Positions 41,993 through 52,169 of a DNA stretch of 64,000 nucleotides are shown here, in pieces. Where the stretch lies: contig WTGH01000024.1 of the NCBI GenBank assembly GCA_011523655.1, forward strand, positions 147,408 to 211,407, given 5' to 3'. The notes under the pieces are model-generated. The model worked only from the letters and a program-made list of their open reading frames with translations. It did not search any database and was not told the origin of the DNA. A program made the translations under genes and the position numbers. Source of the DNA: Rhodospirillaceae bacterium. Its GTDB lineage: Bacteria; Pseudomonadota; Alphaproteobacteria; Bin65. Position 1 is the first letter of the stretch. Every line of letters starts with the position of its first letter.

Positions 41993-44251
41993 TCAGGCGG
42001 CGTCCGCGGCGGCGAAAGCCGCCAGATTCAGCAGGTCGTTGACCGTCGAGCCCATCTGGGCGATCTGCACCGGCTTGTCGAGGCCCAGCATGATCGGCCC
42101 GATCGCCGTGCCGCCGCCGATCTTCTGCATCAGCTTGGCGGAGATGTTGGCGGCGTCGAGATCCGGCATCACCAGGACGTTGGCCGGGCCCGACAGCCGG
42201 CAGAACGGATAGAGCGCCATCAGGGCCGGATCGAGCGCGACATCGGCGGAAAGGTCGCCATCGTATTCGAAATCGGTCCGGCGCGAATCGAGCAGCGCGA
42301 CGGCGTCGCGGATCCGATTGCCCCGGTCGGTCAGCGGATTGCCGAAATTCGAATGGGACAGGAAAGCGACCCGCGGCTCGTGGCCCAGGTCGCGCGCCTT
42401 GGCGGCGGCCTGCTCCGCGATATCGGCCAGCATGACCGAGGTCGGCTCCTCGTTGACGCTCGAATCGGCGATGAACACGGTCCGGCCGCGCGCGACGATC
42501 ATCGTCATACCGAAGACCCGGGCGCCCTGGCGGTTGTCGATGAGATAGCGGATCTGTTCGTAGCTGACGGCGAAGCGCCGGGTCAGGCCGGTCAGCATGG
42601 CGTCCGCCTCGCCGCTCGCGACCAGGCAGGCCGCATAGACGTTGCGGTCCTGGTTCACCATGCGCTGGCAGTCACGGAACAGCCAGCCCTCGCGTTGCTT
42701 GCGCTGATACAGCAACTCGGCGAACTGTTTGTGGGACGTCGACTTGCGCGCATTGTGCACGTCGACTCCGGCGGGCAGTTCGAGGCCTGCCTCCTCAAGC
42801 GCGGCCTGGATCAGCTGCTCGCGGCCGACCAGCACGGCCGTCCCGTAGCCCGAGGTGACATAGGCGATCGCCGCCCGGATGGCCCGTTCCTCCTCGCCTT
42901 CGGCGAAGACCATCTTCCTGGGGTTGGCGCGCGCCTGGTCCAGCACCCGTTGCAGCGAAGAGGCGGCCGGATCGAGCCGACTGCGCAGCTCCTGCCGGTA
43001 GCCGTCCTCGTCCACGATGAACTTGCGGGCGACACCGCTCTCCATGGCGGCGGTGGCGACGGCATAGGGCACCGCCTCGATGAGGCGCGGATCGAACGGT
43101 ACCGGGATGACATAGTCGGGGCCGTAGCGCAGACGGCGGCCGGAATAGGCCGCGTCGACTTCGTCAGGAACGTCCTCCCGCGCCAGCTTCGCGAGCGCCT
43201 CGGCGGCAGCGATCTTCATCGTGTCGTTGATCGTCGACGCCCGGACGTCGAGGGCGCCCCGGAATATGTAGGGAAAGCCCAGCACGTTATTGACCTGGTT
43301 CTGATAATCCGACCGGCCGGTCGCGACGATGGCATCGGCGCGGACCGCCTGAACCTCCTCGGGCGTGATTTCCGGGTCCGGGTTGGCGAGCGCGAAGACG
43401 ATCGGCTTGGCGCCCATCTTCTTGATCATGTCCCGGGTGAACGCGTCTTTGACCGACAGGCCGACGGCCACGTCGGCACCGCTCAGCGCCTCGTCGAGCG
43501 TGCGCGCGTCGGTGGCTGCCGCGTGGGCCGATTTCCACTGGTTCATGCCCTGCTCGCGGCCCTGATAGATCACGCCGCGGGTGTCGCACATGACGACGTG
43601 GTCCTCCGGCACCCCCATCGCCTTGATCAGTTCGGCGCAGGCGATGCCCGAAGCGCCGGCGCCGTTGATCACGACCCTGGCCTTGCGGATCGAACGGCCG
43701 GTCAGGTCGAGCGCGTTGATCAGGCCCGCCGCCATGATGATGGCGGTGCCGTGCTGATCGTCGTGAAACACCGGTATGTCGAGGAGTTCGCGCAGCTGCT
43801 GTTCGATGATGAAACAGTCCGGCGCCTTGATGTCCTCGAGATTTATTCCGCCGAAGCTCGGCCCGAGATAGCGGACGCAGTTGACGAAGGCGTCGACATC
43901 GTCGGTGCTCACTTCCAGGTCGATCGCATCGACATCGGCAAAGCGCTTGAACAGGACGGCCTTGCCTTCCATCACCGGCTTCGAGGCCAGCGCGCCCAGA
44001 TCGCCGAGGCCCAGAATGGCCGTGCCGTTGGAGATGACGCCCACCAGGTTGCCGCGCGCCGTGTAGTCGTAGGCCGCACCCTCGTCTTCCGAGATGCGCA
44101 GGACCGGCGCCGCGACACCGGGCGAGTAGGCAAGCGCGAGGTCCCGCTGGGTCGTCAGCGGTTTGGTCGGCGATATCTCGATCTTGCCCGGCCGCCCGGA
44201 GGCGTGCATCAGCAGGGCTTCCCGGTCGGTCACGTGTTCGGATTCGGACAT
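41993..44251 (-). CDS. maeB: NADP-dependent malic enzyme with phosphotransacetylase-like domain
   Basis: Decarboxylates malate to pyruvate with NADP. The 752-residue protein has an N-terminal malic-enzyme part (about 1-430: [58 protein letters not shown], the metal-site [13 protein letters not shown]) and a C-terminal phosphotransacetylase-like domain (about 440-750: [17 protein letters not shown]). This fusion is the usual MaeB form, where the second domain acts in acetyl-CoA regulation. The ATG at 44251 fits the family. Confidence 0.95.
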   Translation of the reverse strand: MSESEHVTDREALLMHASGRPGKIEISPTKPLTTQRDLALAYSPGVAAPVLRISEDEGAAYDYTARGNLVGVISNGTAILGLGDLGALASKPVMEGKAVLFKRFADVDAIDLEVSTDDVDAFVNCVRYLGPSFGGINLEDIKAPDCFIIEQQLRELLDIPVFHDDQHGTAIIMAAGLINALDLTGRSIRKARVVINGAGASGIACAELIKAMGVPEDHVVMCDTRGVIYQGREQGMNQWKSAHAAATDARTLDEALSGADVAVGLSVKDAFTRDMIKKMGAKPIVFALANPDPEITPEEVQAVRADAIVATGRSDYQNQVNNVLGFPYIFRGALDVRASTINDTMKIAAAEALAKLAREDVPDEVDAAYSGRRLRYGPDYVIPVPFDPRLIEAVPYAVATAAMESGVARKFIVDEDGYRQELRSRLDPAASSLQRVLDQARANPRKMVFAEGEEERAIRAAIAYVTSGYGTAVLVGREQLIQAALEEAGLELPAGVDVHNARKSTSHKQFAELLYQRKQREGWLFRDCQRMVNQDRNVYAACLVASGEADAMLTGLTRRFAVSYEQIRYLIDNRQGARVFGMTMIVARGRTVFIADSSVNEEPTSVMLADIAEQAAAKARDLGHEPRVAFLSHSNFGNPLTDRGNRIRDAVALLDSRRTDFEYDGDLSADVALDPALMALYPFCRLSGPANVLVMPDLDAANISAKLMQKIGGGTAIGPIMLGLDKPVQIAQMGSTVNDLLNLAAFAAADAA

Positions 44252-44478
44252 GGCGGCGGCGCTGGCGGGCTGGGTGTCGGATGCTGCCGTTATAGGCCGC
44301 GCCGCCGCGCCTGCCCATCGCCGCGTCCGTCACACCCCCATCCGGCGCATCCGCTACGGCGCATCTACGGTCGGCGGGGATTTTGCCGACGACCGATATC
44401 GACAAGAGGCGCAAGCTTGGCGAGGATAGCGGCGATGCCCCCTGGAACGCCGAGCGAAGGCCCCGCCCTTTCCCGACC

Positions 44479-47133
44479 ATGAACGTCCCCGTCGAACCGC
44501 CCGGAAAACCGGGCCTGACGCCCATGCTGGCGCACTACAGGGAAGTCAAGGCGGCGCATCCCGACTGCCTGGTGTTCTACCGGATGGGCGACTTTTACGA
44601 GCTGTTCTTCGACGATGCCGTCGCCGCGGCAGGCGCGCTCGACATCACGCTGACCAAACGGGGCAAGCAGGCCGGCCAGGATGTGCCGATGTGTGGCGTG
44701 CCGGTCCATGCGGCGGAGACCTATCTCGCGCGTCTGATCCGCGCCGGGTTCAAGGTCGCGGTGTGCGAACAGATGGAAGATCCGGCCGAGGCAAGAAAAC
44801 GCGGCGGATCGAAGGCGCTGGTCCGGCGCGATGTCATTCGGGTCGTGACTCCCGGCACGCTGACCGAGGATACGCTGCTCGACGCCCGGGCCCACAGCTA
44901 TCTCGCGGCGCTGGCCGAGGCGGGCGGCGAACTGGGCCTGGCCTGGCTCGACATGACGACGGGCGATTTTGCCGTCCAGCCGGTCATGCCGGGCGACCTC
45001 GGCGCGATGCTGGCACGGCTTGAGCCATCGGAAATCCTCGTCTCCGACCGGCTGATCGAGCAGCCGGCGCTCTACGAGGCCTTCGCCGAATGGAGCGACC
45101 GGCTGACCGTTCAGCCGGCCAGCCGTTTCGACAGCCTGAATGCCGAGGCCCGCCTCACGGCGCATTTCTCCGTCGCTTCGCTCGATTCGTTCGGGGCCTT
45201 CACCCGCTCGGAAACGGCCGCGGCCGGCGCGCTGCTCGACTATGTCGATCTGACCCAGCGGGGCCGCGCGCCGCGCCTGTCGCGCCCGATCCGCCATGGC
45301 GGCGGCGATACGATGGAAATCGACGCGCCGACCCGGCGCAACCTGGAGTTGGCCCGAACCCTGTCGGGCGAGCGGAAAGGCAGCCTGCTGTCGGTCGTCG
45401 ACCGCACCCTCACCGGCCCCGGCGCCCGGCTGCTGACCGAACGGCTCGGTGCGCCGCTGACCGATGGTGCGGCCATCGAATCGCGGCTCCGGCTGGTCGG
45501 CTTCTTCAAGGACGATTCCGGCGTTCGCGACCGGGTGCGCGACCTGCTCAAGCGAACGCCGGATGCCGAGCGGGCCCTTTCGCGGCTGTCCCTGGGCCGG
45601 GGCGGCCCGCGCGACCTCGCGGCAATCCGCGACGCTCTGGCGGCGACCGGTCCGCTGGGCGGCGCCCTCGGCGCCACGGGCCTCGCCGGTCTCGAAGAAT
45701 TGACCGACCTCGTCCGCCGCCTCGGCAGCCACGACCCCCTGGTCGATCGGCTGAGCCGCGCCCTGGCGGAGGATCTGCCTCTGCAAAGCCGCGACGGCGG
45801 CTTCATCGCGCCGGGCTATTCCGAAGCGCTCGACAAGCAGACGGCGCTCAAGAAGGACGGCCGCGGCCTGATTGCGAGGATGGAAGCGGATCTGCGCGGG
45901 GAGACCGGAATCCCCTCGCTCAAGATCCGGCACAACAATGTGCTTGGCTACTATATCGAAGTCTCGACGGCGCAATCGGGCAAGCTGCCGACCGGCGCCG
46001 AGAGTCCCTTTATCCACCGGCAGACCATGGCGAGTGCGACGCGCTACACCACGGTCGCCCTTTCCGAACTGGAATCCGATCTCGTCCGCGCGGTCGACCG
46101 GTCGCTGGCCATCGAACTGGCGCTGTTCGACGACCTGCTCGCCGAAACGCTGGGCCAGGCGGAGCCGATTGCCCGGGCGGCCCAGGCCATGGCGGAGCTC
46201 GATGTCAGCGCCGCCCTGGCCTCCTTAGCTGCCGACAGCGGCTGGTGCCGGCCCAAGGTGACCGCGGATGCGTCCTTCGCCGTGTCGGCCGGCCGCCACC
46301 CGGTCGTCGAGGCGATGCAGCCCGATACGCCCTTCGTGCCGAACGACTGCGACCTCGGTCCGGAACGCAATTTGTGGCTGCTGACCGGGCCGAACATGGC
46401 CGGCAAGAGCACCTTCCTGCGCCAGAATGCATTGATTGCGATTCTCGCGCAGGCCGGCAGCTTCGTGCCGGCGCAGGCCGCGACGATCGGCATCGTCGAC
46501 CGGCTGTTCTCGCGGGTCGGTGCGGCCGACGACCTTGCACGCGGCCGGTCCACCTTCATGGTCGAGATGGTCGAGACCGCCGCGATCCTGAACCAGGCGA
46601 CCCCGCGCTCGCTGGTCATACTGGACGAGATCGGCCGGGGCACCGCCACATTCGACGGGCTCTCGATCGCCTGGGCGACGGTGGAGCATTTGCACGACAA
46701 TCTCCGGTGCCGCGCCCTGTTCGCGACGCACTATCACGAACTGACCGCGCTCTCGGCCCGTCTCGACCGGCTGTCGCGGCACACCATGCGGGTCAGGGAG
46801 TGGCAGGACGAGATCGTCTTTCTGCACGAGGTGGCGCCCGGCGACGCCGAGGCCAGCTACGGCATCCATGTCGCCCGCCTGGCCGGCCTGCCCGGCGCCG
46901 TTATCGCGCGCGCCGAGGAGGTCCTGGCGACCCTGGAAGCGGGCGATCAGGGCGCGAACGTCAATCGCCTGGCCGACGACCTGCCGCTTTTCAGCGCCGA
47001 GATTGCGGAGCCGCCCCGCGCCGCCGGCCCGTCCGAAGCCGAGACGCTGCTGGCGGATCTCAATCCGGACGACCTGACGCCGCGTGAAGCGCTGGAATTC
47101 CTTTACCGGCTGCGCGCGGCCGTTCGCGATTGA
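44479..47133 (+). CDS. mutS: DNA mismatch repair protein MutS
   Basis: Recognises mismatches and small loops and starts methyl-directed-type repair. The 884-residue protein has the N-terminal mismatch-binding domain with the Phe-x-Glu equivalent [11 protein letters not shown] near residue 35, connector and lever domains, and the C-terminal ATPase with [49 protein letters not shown] and FATHYHEL. The ATG at 44479 is preferred; a TTG at 44383 would add 32 residues without family support. It heads the mutS-glnD-murJ region and is divergent from maeB. Confidence 0.96.
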   Translation: MNVPVEPPGKPGLTPMLAHYREVKAAHPDCLVFYRMGDFYELFFDDAVAAAGALDITLTKRGKQAGQDVPMCGVPVHAAETYLARLIRAGFKVAVCEQMEDPAEARKRGGSKALVRRDVIRVVTPGTLTEDTLLDARAHSYLAALAEAGGELGLAWLDMTTGDFAVQPVMPGDLGAMLARLEPSEILVSDRLIEQPALYEAFAEWSDRLTVQPASRFDSLNAEARLTAHFSVASLDSFGAFTRSETAAAGALLDYVDLTQRGRAPRLSRPIRHGGGDTMEIDAPTRRNLELARTLSGERKGSLLSVVDRTLTGPGARLLTERLGAPLTDGAAIESRLRLVGFFKDDSGVRDRVRDLLKRTPDAERALSRLSLGRGGPRDLAAIRDALAATGPLGGALGATGLAGLEELTDLVRRLGSHDPLVDRLSRALAEDLPLQSRDGGFIAPGYSEALDKQTALKKDGRGLIARMEADLRGETGIPSLKIRHNNVLGYYIEVSTAQSGKLPTGAESPFIHRQTMASATRYTTVALSELESDLVRAVDRSLAIELALFDDLLAETLGQAEPIARAAQAMAELDVSAALASLAADSGWCRPKVTADASFAVSAGRHPVVEAMQPDTPFVPNDCDLGPERNLWLLTGPNMAGKSTFLRQNALIAILAQAGSFVPAQAATIGIVDRLFSRVGAADDLARGRSTFMVEMVETAAILNQATPRSLVILDEIGRGTATFDGLSIAWATVEHLHDNLRCRALFATHYHELTALSARLDRLSRHTMRVREWQDEIVFLHEVAPGDAEASYGIHVARLAGLPGAVIARAEEVLATLEAGDQGANVNRLADDLPLFSAEIAEPPRAAGPSEAETLLADLNPDDLTPREALEFLYRLRAAVRD

Positions 47134-47156
47134 AACGCCCTGCCGCGCGGCCGGCG

Positions 47157-48125
47157 TCAGCGCGCCTCGACAGACAGGCCCAATTCCCGCGCCAGCCGGT
47201 CGATGCCGGCCGTGGTGGACCTGCTGGTCAGCGCCAGGCGCAGCAGCGGAACGGGTTTCTCCGGCGCCGCCTTGAGGGCGATCGTGCCGCGTTTTTTCAC
47301 AAACACGATCAGGGCGTCGTAGGCCTGCCGGACGATTCCGAAGGGCTGACCGGCCCTTTGCGCCGCCAACCCCGCAAGGGCTTGATCTATGACCTGTTTT
47401 TTGTCCTGACCCGTCTCGTCGGCCCGCATTGCCGCAAGCCTGTCGATCGCGCCGCGGTCCGTAAACGAAAGTTCGAGCCGGCCGATTTTCGCGCCTGCCA
47501 TCAGGCCGGCGACATAGGCGGGATCGATTTCGCCGCCTTTCTGCATCTCCTGGAGGATTGCGATATCCAGCCCGTGAAGCTGCCCCTGCGCGCTGAGCGT
47601 ACCCCATTCCCGGATCGCCAGATCGAGGGTTTGGAGATCCGCGATGCGGGTGTCGGGCTTGTAGTCCCAGCGCGCCTTCAGATCGGCGACGAAAGCCGTG
47701 ACGCCGGTCGCCGCCGCAAAAGCCGCGATTTTGCCGTTGCTGGCTGTCAATCCGCGGATTTCGACATCGCCATAGGGTGACATGCCGACATTGTTCCAGT
47801 CGATCCGCCGGATACGTATCTCTTCGGCTGCAACCGCCGTGGGCCGGCCGTCCCAGTCCGTGCCCCTGATGCTGAGCTTTCGGATCAGAACGCCTTCGTC
47901 GCCCAACGCTTCGGCGTGCGCCCAGCTGACGGAGCCGCCCGACGCCTTGAACCGCTCGGAGTTTTTCAGCCCGGCGAAGAGCCTTTCGGCGCGAGCCTGT
48001 CCGGTTGCGGATGCGCCGTTGTCCGCAGGCCCGCCGAAGTCGCCCGAAAGGACGGCAAGGTAGATGACGGCGGCGGCAACGGCAGCGAGGACGCCGGCGA
48101 TTCCAACACGGGACAGGCTGGTCAT
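47157..48125 (-). CDS. Hypothetical protein with an N-terminal membrane segment
   Basis: A 322-residue protein with one membrane segment (VGIAGVLAAVAAAVIYLAVL) and a large probably periplasmic part. It has several repeated-looking beta segments (IRKLSIRGTDWDGRPT, VEIRGLTASNGKIAAFAA, KIGRLELSFTDRGAIDRLAAM) reminiscent of AsmA/DUF945-type proteins, but I do not recognise a family. It lies convergent to mutS with 23 bases between them and is divergent from glnD, interrupting the usual mutS-glnD adjacency. The ATG at 48125 is chosen because it puts the membrane segment at the N-terminus. Confidence 0.6.
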   Translation of the reverse strand: MTSLSRVGIAGVLAAVAAAVIYLAVLSGDFGGPADNGASATGQARAERLFAGLKNSERFKASGGSVSWAHAEALGDEGVLIRKLSIRGTDWDGRPTAVAAEEIRIRRIDWNNVGMSPYGDVEIRGLTASNGKIAAFAAATGVTAFVADLKARWDYKPDTRIADLQTLDLAIREWGTLSAQGQLHGLDIAILQEMQKGGEIDPAYVAGLMAGAKIGRLELSFTDRGAIDRLAAMRADETGQDKKQVIDQALAGLAAQRAGQPFGIVRQAYDALIVFVKKRGTIALKAAPEKPVPLLRLALTSRSTTAGIDRLARELGLSVEAR

Positions 48126-48394
48126 GGTCTGCTCGTCGGTGTCCGGTAGCCTGTCCAAGATATGGCGGTGCAAGGGCGCGTCCCGCATGCTCCTGCCTGT
48201 GCCGCAACGTCGCGCCAGCGCAGCAACGGCTCCCGGCCGGAACTTGCAACAGGCCGCGCCATGCCCGCATTGGCACGGCGGCTGGCCTGTATTCGGCACG
48301 GTAATAGTTTATACGAGGCGTGTACTGCGGGCCGGCGGCGCCTCGCCGGCGCAACCGCGGATCAACGCGGCAAAGTCATCGGACCGATCGAGTC

Positions 48395-51172
48395 ATGGAT
48401 TTTTCGAGCGCCGCGCCGCTTGCCAACCAACGCCGGATCGTCGACAGGCGCGAGCTTGTCGAACAGCTCGATGCCGTTGCCGGGAACGCCGGCGATTCTT
48501 CGGCGATGCGTGCGGCCGTTCTCGATGTTCTCAAGGCGGCGCTGGAGGCTGGGCGACGGGAAGTCCGGCAGCGGTTCGACCGGGAGGCCGATACCGCGCT
48601 GCGCGGCCATCAATGCGTCCAGGCCCACTGCTTTCTGGTCGATCAGATCGTTCGCGTGATTTACGACTTCGCCTACGAACGGGTCTATCCCGTGGCAAAC
48701 CCGACGGAAGGCGAGAAACAGGCGATCGTCGCCGTCGGCGGCTACGGCAGGGGTGAACTGGCGCCCCAGTCCGACATCGATCTGCTGTTCCTGTCGAACT
48801 GGAAGCTGACGCCCCACGCGGAGCAGATCGTCGAATTCCTGCTCTATACCCTGTGGGATCTCGGCCTCAAGGTCGGTCACGCCACCCGGTCGATCGACGA
48901 GTGTATCCGGCTGGCTAAGTCCGATCTGACGATCCGGACCGCCCTGCTGGAAGCCCGTTATCTGTGGGGCGACGCCGCGCTGTACCGCGGTTTGCGCCAG
49001 AAATTCCGCGATTTCACCGCCGCTGAAGGCGCCAACGGTTTCGTCACCCAAAAGCTGGCCGAGCGGGACGTGCGGCACGCGAAGATGGGCGACAGCCGCT
49101 ATGTCCTGGAGCCGAACATCAAGGACGGCAAGGGCGGTCTGCGCGATCTCCATACACTGTTCTGGATCGCCAAGAATCTCTATCGGGTCGACGCGATCGG
49201 CGATCTGGTCGAGCGCAATGTCTTCTCGGATCTTGAAGCGGGCCTCTTCCGGAAGGCGCACGCCTTCCTGACCACCGTCCGCTGCCACATGCACTATCTG
49301 ACGGGCCGACCGGAGGAACGCCTCACCTTCGACGTTCAGCCCGAGATCGCCCGGCTGATGGGTTACGGCGACCGGAAAACCCAGCGCGGCGTCGAGCGCT
49401 TCATGCGGCGCTACTATCTGGTTGCCAAGGATGTCGGCGACCTTACCCGGATCTTTTGCGCTGCGCTGGAGGACGAGACCAAGCGGCGCCCGTGGGTCCG
49501 CCTGCCGGGACGTTTCGGGGGGGAGCGGGAGGTCGGCGATTTCGTGGTCCGGTCCGGTCGTCTGAACCCAAAGAACGAAGACGTGTTCCGGCAGGATCCG
49601 GTGAATATGCTGCGGCTGTTCGAAACGGCCCAGCTTCACCGGCTCGACATTCATCCGTCCGCGTTGCGGCAGGTCACGCAATCGCTGAAGTCGATCGACA
49701 ATGCGGTTCGCGAAGATCCGGCGGCCAACGCCAGCTTCCTCGCCATGCTGACGTCGAAGACCGATCCGGCCGGGACGTTGAAGCGGTTGAACGAGGCCGG
49801 GGTTATGGGCCGCTTCATCCCGGATTTCGGCCGGGTCGTCGCCCAGATGCAGCATGACATGTACCATGTCTACACGGTCGATGAGCATACGATCCGGGCG
49901 GTCGGCCTGTTGCACCGGATCGAGACCGGCGACCTCGCCGAGGATCATCCGCTGGCGACCGAGATCGTCCACAAGGTCGCCTCGCGCCGGGCGCTCTACG
50001 TCGCTGTCCTGATGCACGATATCGCCAAGGGGCGCGGCGGCGATCACTCGGTTATCGGCGCCGAACTGGCCCTCGACCTGTGCCCGCGGCTCGGATTGGA
50101 CAGCCAGGAAACCGAGACCGTCGCCTGGCTGGTCCGGTATCACCTGGTGATGAGCAACACGGCCCAGAAGCGCGATATCGACGACCCGAAGACGATCCGG
50201 GATTTCGCCGACCACTGCCAGTCGCCGGAGCGGCTGCGCCTGCTGCTGGTCCTCACCGTCGCCGATATGCGGGCGACCGGCCCGGCCGTGTGGAACGGCT
50301 GGAAGGCGGCGCTGCTGCGCGAGCTCTATTACCGGACCGAAGAACTGCTCAGCGGCAGTATCGAGGCCGATACCGTTGCGGCGCGCGTCGCACGGGCCAA
50401 GGACGCGGTCGCGGCGCATCTGGCGGATTGGCCGTCTGAAGATATCGAGGCGTTTCTGGAACTCGGCTACACCGCATACTGGCTTTCGCTCGACAGTGCG
50501 ACCCAGGCCCGCCACGCCGCGCTTACCCGAAGCGCACATCGGGACAATGCGGAAATTTCCATCGATGTCGGGATCGACGAGAAGCGTTCGGTTACCGAGG
50601 TCACGGTCTATACGCCCGATCATCCCGGCCTGTTTTCGCAGATCGCCGGCGCCATGGCGCTGTTCGGCGCGTCGATCGTCGAGGCGCGCATATTTACCCT
50701 GGCCAACGGCCATGCGCTGGACATTTTCACGATCCAGAACACCGCCGGCAAGGCGGTCTCCGATCCCCGCGATCTGGAGCGCCTCAAGAACCGGATCGCC
50801 AACAGCCTGACCGGCGAACTGCGGCCCTGGCGCGAGCTGGTCGGCAGGGAATCGCTGCCGCGGCGGGCGCGCGACGTGTTCGAGGTGCCGCCGCGCGTCC
50901 TGATCGACAATACCGCGAGCAATTTCTTTTCCGTCATCGAAGTCAACGGCCGCGACCGGCCGGGCCTGCTGCATGACGTGACCCGCGCCTTGACCGAATG
51001 CGGCCTGCAGATCGGCACTGCCAAGATTTCGACCTACGGCGAACGCGTTGTCGACGTTTTCTACGTCAAGGATGTCTTCGGCATGAAGATCACCAACGCG
51101 CAGAAACAGGAAGAGGTGCGCAAGGCCGTCCTGATGTCCCTCAACGCAGAGCCCGAATACGCGGCAGCCTGA
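48395..51172 (+). CDS. glnD: Protein-PII uridylyltransferase / uridylyl-removing enzyme GlnD
   Basis: Senses glutamine and uridylylates or deuridylylates PII. The 925-residue protein has the nucleotidyltransferase domain with GGYGRGELAPQSDIDLLF (the GxxxxR-type and DxD motifs) near residue 115, a GlnD-specific helical part, the HD phosphohydrolase HDIAKGRGGDHS near residue 555, and two C-terminal ACT domains (VTVYTPDHPGLFSQIAGAMA and VNGRDRPGLLHDVTRAL). The ATG at 48395 agrees with the family N-terminus. Confidence 0.96.
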   Translation: MDFSSAAPLANQRRIVDRRELVEQLDAVAGNAGDSSAMRAAVLDVLKAALEAGRREVRQRFDREADTALRGHQCVQAHCFLVDQIVRVIYDFAYERVYPVANPTEGEKQAIVAVGGYGRGELAPQSDIDLLFLSNWKLTPHAEQIVEFLLYTLWDLGLKVGHATRSIDECIRLAKSDLTIRTALLEARYLWGDAALYRGLRQKFRDFTAAEGANGFVTQKLAERDVRHAKMGDSRYVLEPNIKDGKGGLRDLHTLFWIAKNLYRVDAIGDLVERNVFSDLEAGLFRKAHAFLTTVRCHMHYLTGRPEERLTFDVQPEIARLMGYGDRKTQRGVERFMRRYYLVAKDVGDLTRIFCAALEDETKRRPWVRLPGRFGGEREVGDFVVRSGRLNPKNEDVFRQDPVNMLRLFETAQLHRLDIHPSALRQVTQSLKSIDNAVREDPAANASFLAMLTSKTDPAGTLKRLNEAGVMGRFIPDFGRVVAQMQHDMYHVYTVDEHTIRAVGLLHRIETGDLAEDHPLATEIVHKVASRRALYVAVLMHDIAKGRGGDHSVIGAELALDLCPRLGLDSQETETVAWLVRYHLVMSNTAQKRDIDDPKTIRDFADHCQSPERLRLLLVLTVADMRATGPAVWNGWKAALLRELYYRTEELLSGSIEADTVAARVARAKDAVAAHLADWPSEDIEAFLELGYTAYWLSLDSATQARHAALTRSAHRDNAEISIDVGIDEKRSVTEVTVYTPDHPGLFSQIAGAMALFGASIVEARIFTLANGHALDIFTIQNTAGKAVSDPRDLERLKNRIANSLTGELRPWRELVGRESLPRRARDVFEVPPRVLIDNTASNFFSVIEVNGRDRPGLLHDVTRALTECGLQIGTAKISTYGERVVDVFYVKDVFGMKITNAQKQEEVRKAVLMSLNAEPEYAAA

Positions 51173-51228
51173 TTTGTTTGACATTACTTTTATTTTGTGT
51201 AACAAGCGGGCCTCGAAAGGAGGCCTGC

Positions 51229-51570
51229 ATGTCTGAATCGATCACGATAACGATGGCCCAGTTGCGGGACCTGCTGGCCGCTGTCGGCGTTGCGGTCGCC
51301 GATGATGTTGCTGCCGATACCGGTTCCTACGGTCCGGGCATGGCCGACGAAGGCGCGGTTTACGGCGCTGCGGCGGCGTCAAAGGATCGCCGGATCGCAG
51401 CGCGGATCGACGATGGCCTCTACGAAAGGGCACGGGGCGCCACCGGCATCGCCCGGGATTCCGATCTGGTGCGCGCCGGGCTGGAGGCGCTGGCCGATCC
51501 GGACGAATTCGGTTCCTGGCTGGTTGACCGGCGCGGCTCGCTGCCGCAGGACTTCACGATCGATCTGTGA
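51229..51570 (+). CDS. Antitoxin-like protein of a PIN toxin pair (RHH-like)
   Basis: A 113-residue protein. The N-terminal half is acidic and Ala-rich, and the C-terminal part SKDRRIAARIDDGLYERARGATGIARDSDLVRAGLEALAD has the strand-helix-helix pattern of ribbon-helix-helix antitoxins. AAAGGAGG lies 7 bases before the ATG. Its stop overlaps the start of the PIN gene as GTGA. The A/T-rich stretch 51176-51205 upstream contains TTGACA and may hold the promoter. Confidence 0.65.
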   Translation: MSESITITMAQLRDLLAAVGVAVADDVAADTGSYGPGMADEGAVYGAAAASKDRRIAARIDDGLYERARGATGIARDSDLVRAGLEALADPDEFGSWLVDRRGSLPQDFTIDL

Positions 51571-52169
51571 GCCTCGCGGCTGATCTGGCGCGCTGGCAGC
51601 GCCGCATCCGGCCGGAGAAGCGCCGGACGCCCCTCGGATACAGGGACCGTTCGGCGCTTCCGTTTTTTCCGGCCGCCACCCTCGCCGGGCCGGTCATGCT
51701 GGACACCTGCGCCTATATCGACGCCTTGTCGGGAAAGATGCCGCACGCATTGCAGGCTCTGTTGCCGGGCCGCCGCCATCTCCATTCGACCGTTTGCCTC
51801 GCCGAACTGGCCTTCGGGCTCGGCGCGATCAAGCCGGGCACCGCTCATGCTGCGCGATCCCGATCGACGCTCGGGGAGCTGCTCGACCGGATCGAAATCA
51901 GGCGAACCGTTTCCCTTCCGGCATCCGGCTGGATGGCAGCGGGGCTGATCGCGGGCGTGCTCGCGCGGCTGCAGGGCGGCAGCCGGGCCGAGCGCCGGCG
52001 CTTCCTTGCCGACGCCGCCATCTATCTTTGCGCCCGGACGGCCGGCGCCACGCTTCTCACGGCGAACTGGCGCGATTTCGACCTGATCGACCAGCTTGCG
52101 GTCGATGGGCAGGCCGGCGCCCGGCTGCTCTGCTATACGCCCGAGGCATCGCACGGCGGCGGCCCGTGA
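51567..52169 (+). CDS. PIN-domain toxin (VapC-like)
   Basis: A 200-residue PIN-fold protein with a GTG start overlapping the antitoxin stop. The acidic active-site residues lie in VMLDTCAYIDALSG, TVCLAELAFGLG and RFLADAAIYLCARTAGATLLTANWRDFDLI, as in VapC ribonucleases. It has about 45 basic residues before the first acidic motif, longer than typical VapC. Its own stop overlaps the murJ start as GTGA, so the pair and murJ are likely on one message. Confidence 0.75.
   Translation: MSLAADLARWQRRIRPEKRRTPLGYRDRSALPFFPAATLAGPVMLDTCAYIDALSGKMPHALQALLPGRRHLHSTVCLAELAFGLGAIKPGTAHAARSRSTLGELLDRIEIRRTVSLPASGWMAAGLIAGVLARLQGGSRAERRRFLADAAIYLCARTAGATLLTANWRDFDLIDQLAVDGQAGARLLCYTPEASHGGGP

Noticed and set aside
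48362..51205. 947-codon frame antisense to glnD
   Set aside because: No domain recognised, composition typical of shadows, and glnD is unambiguous.
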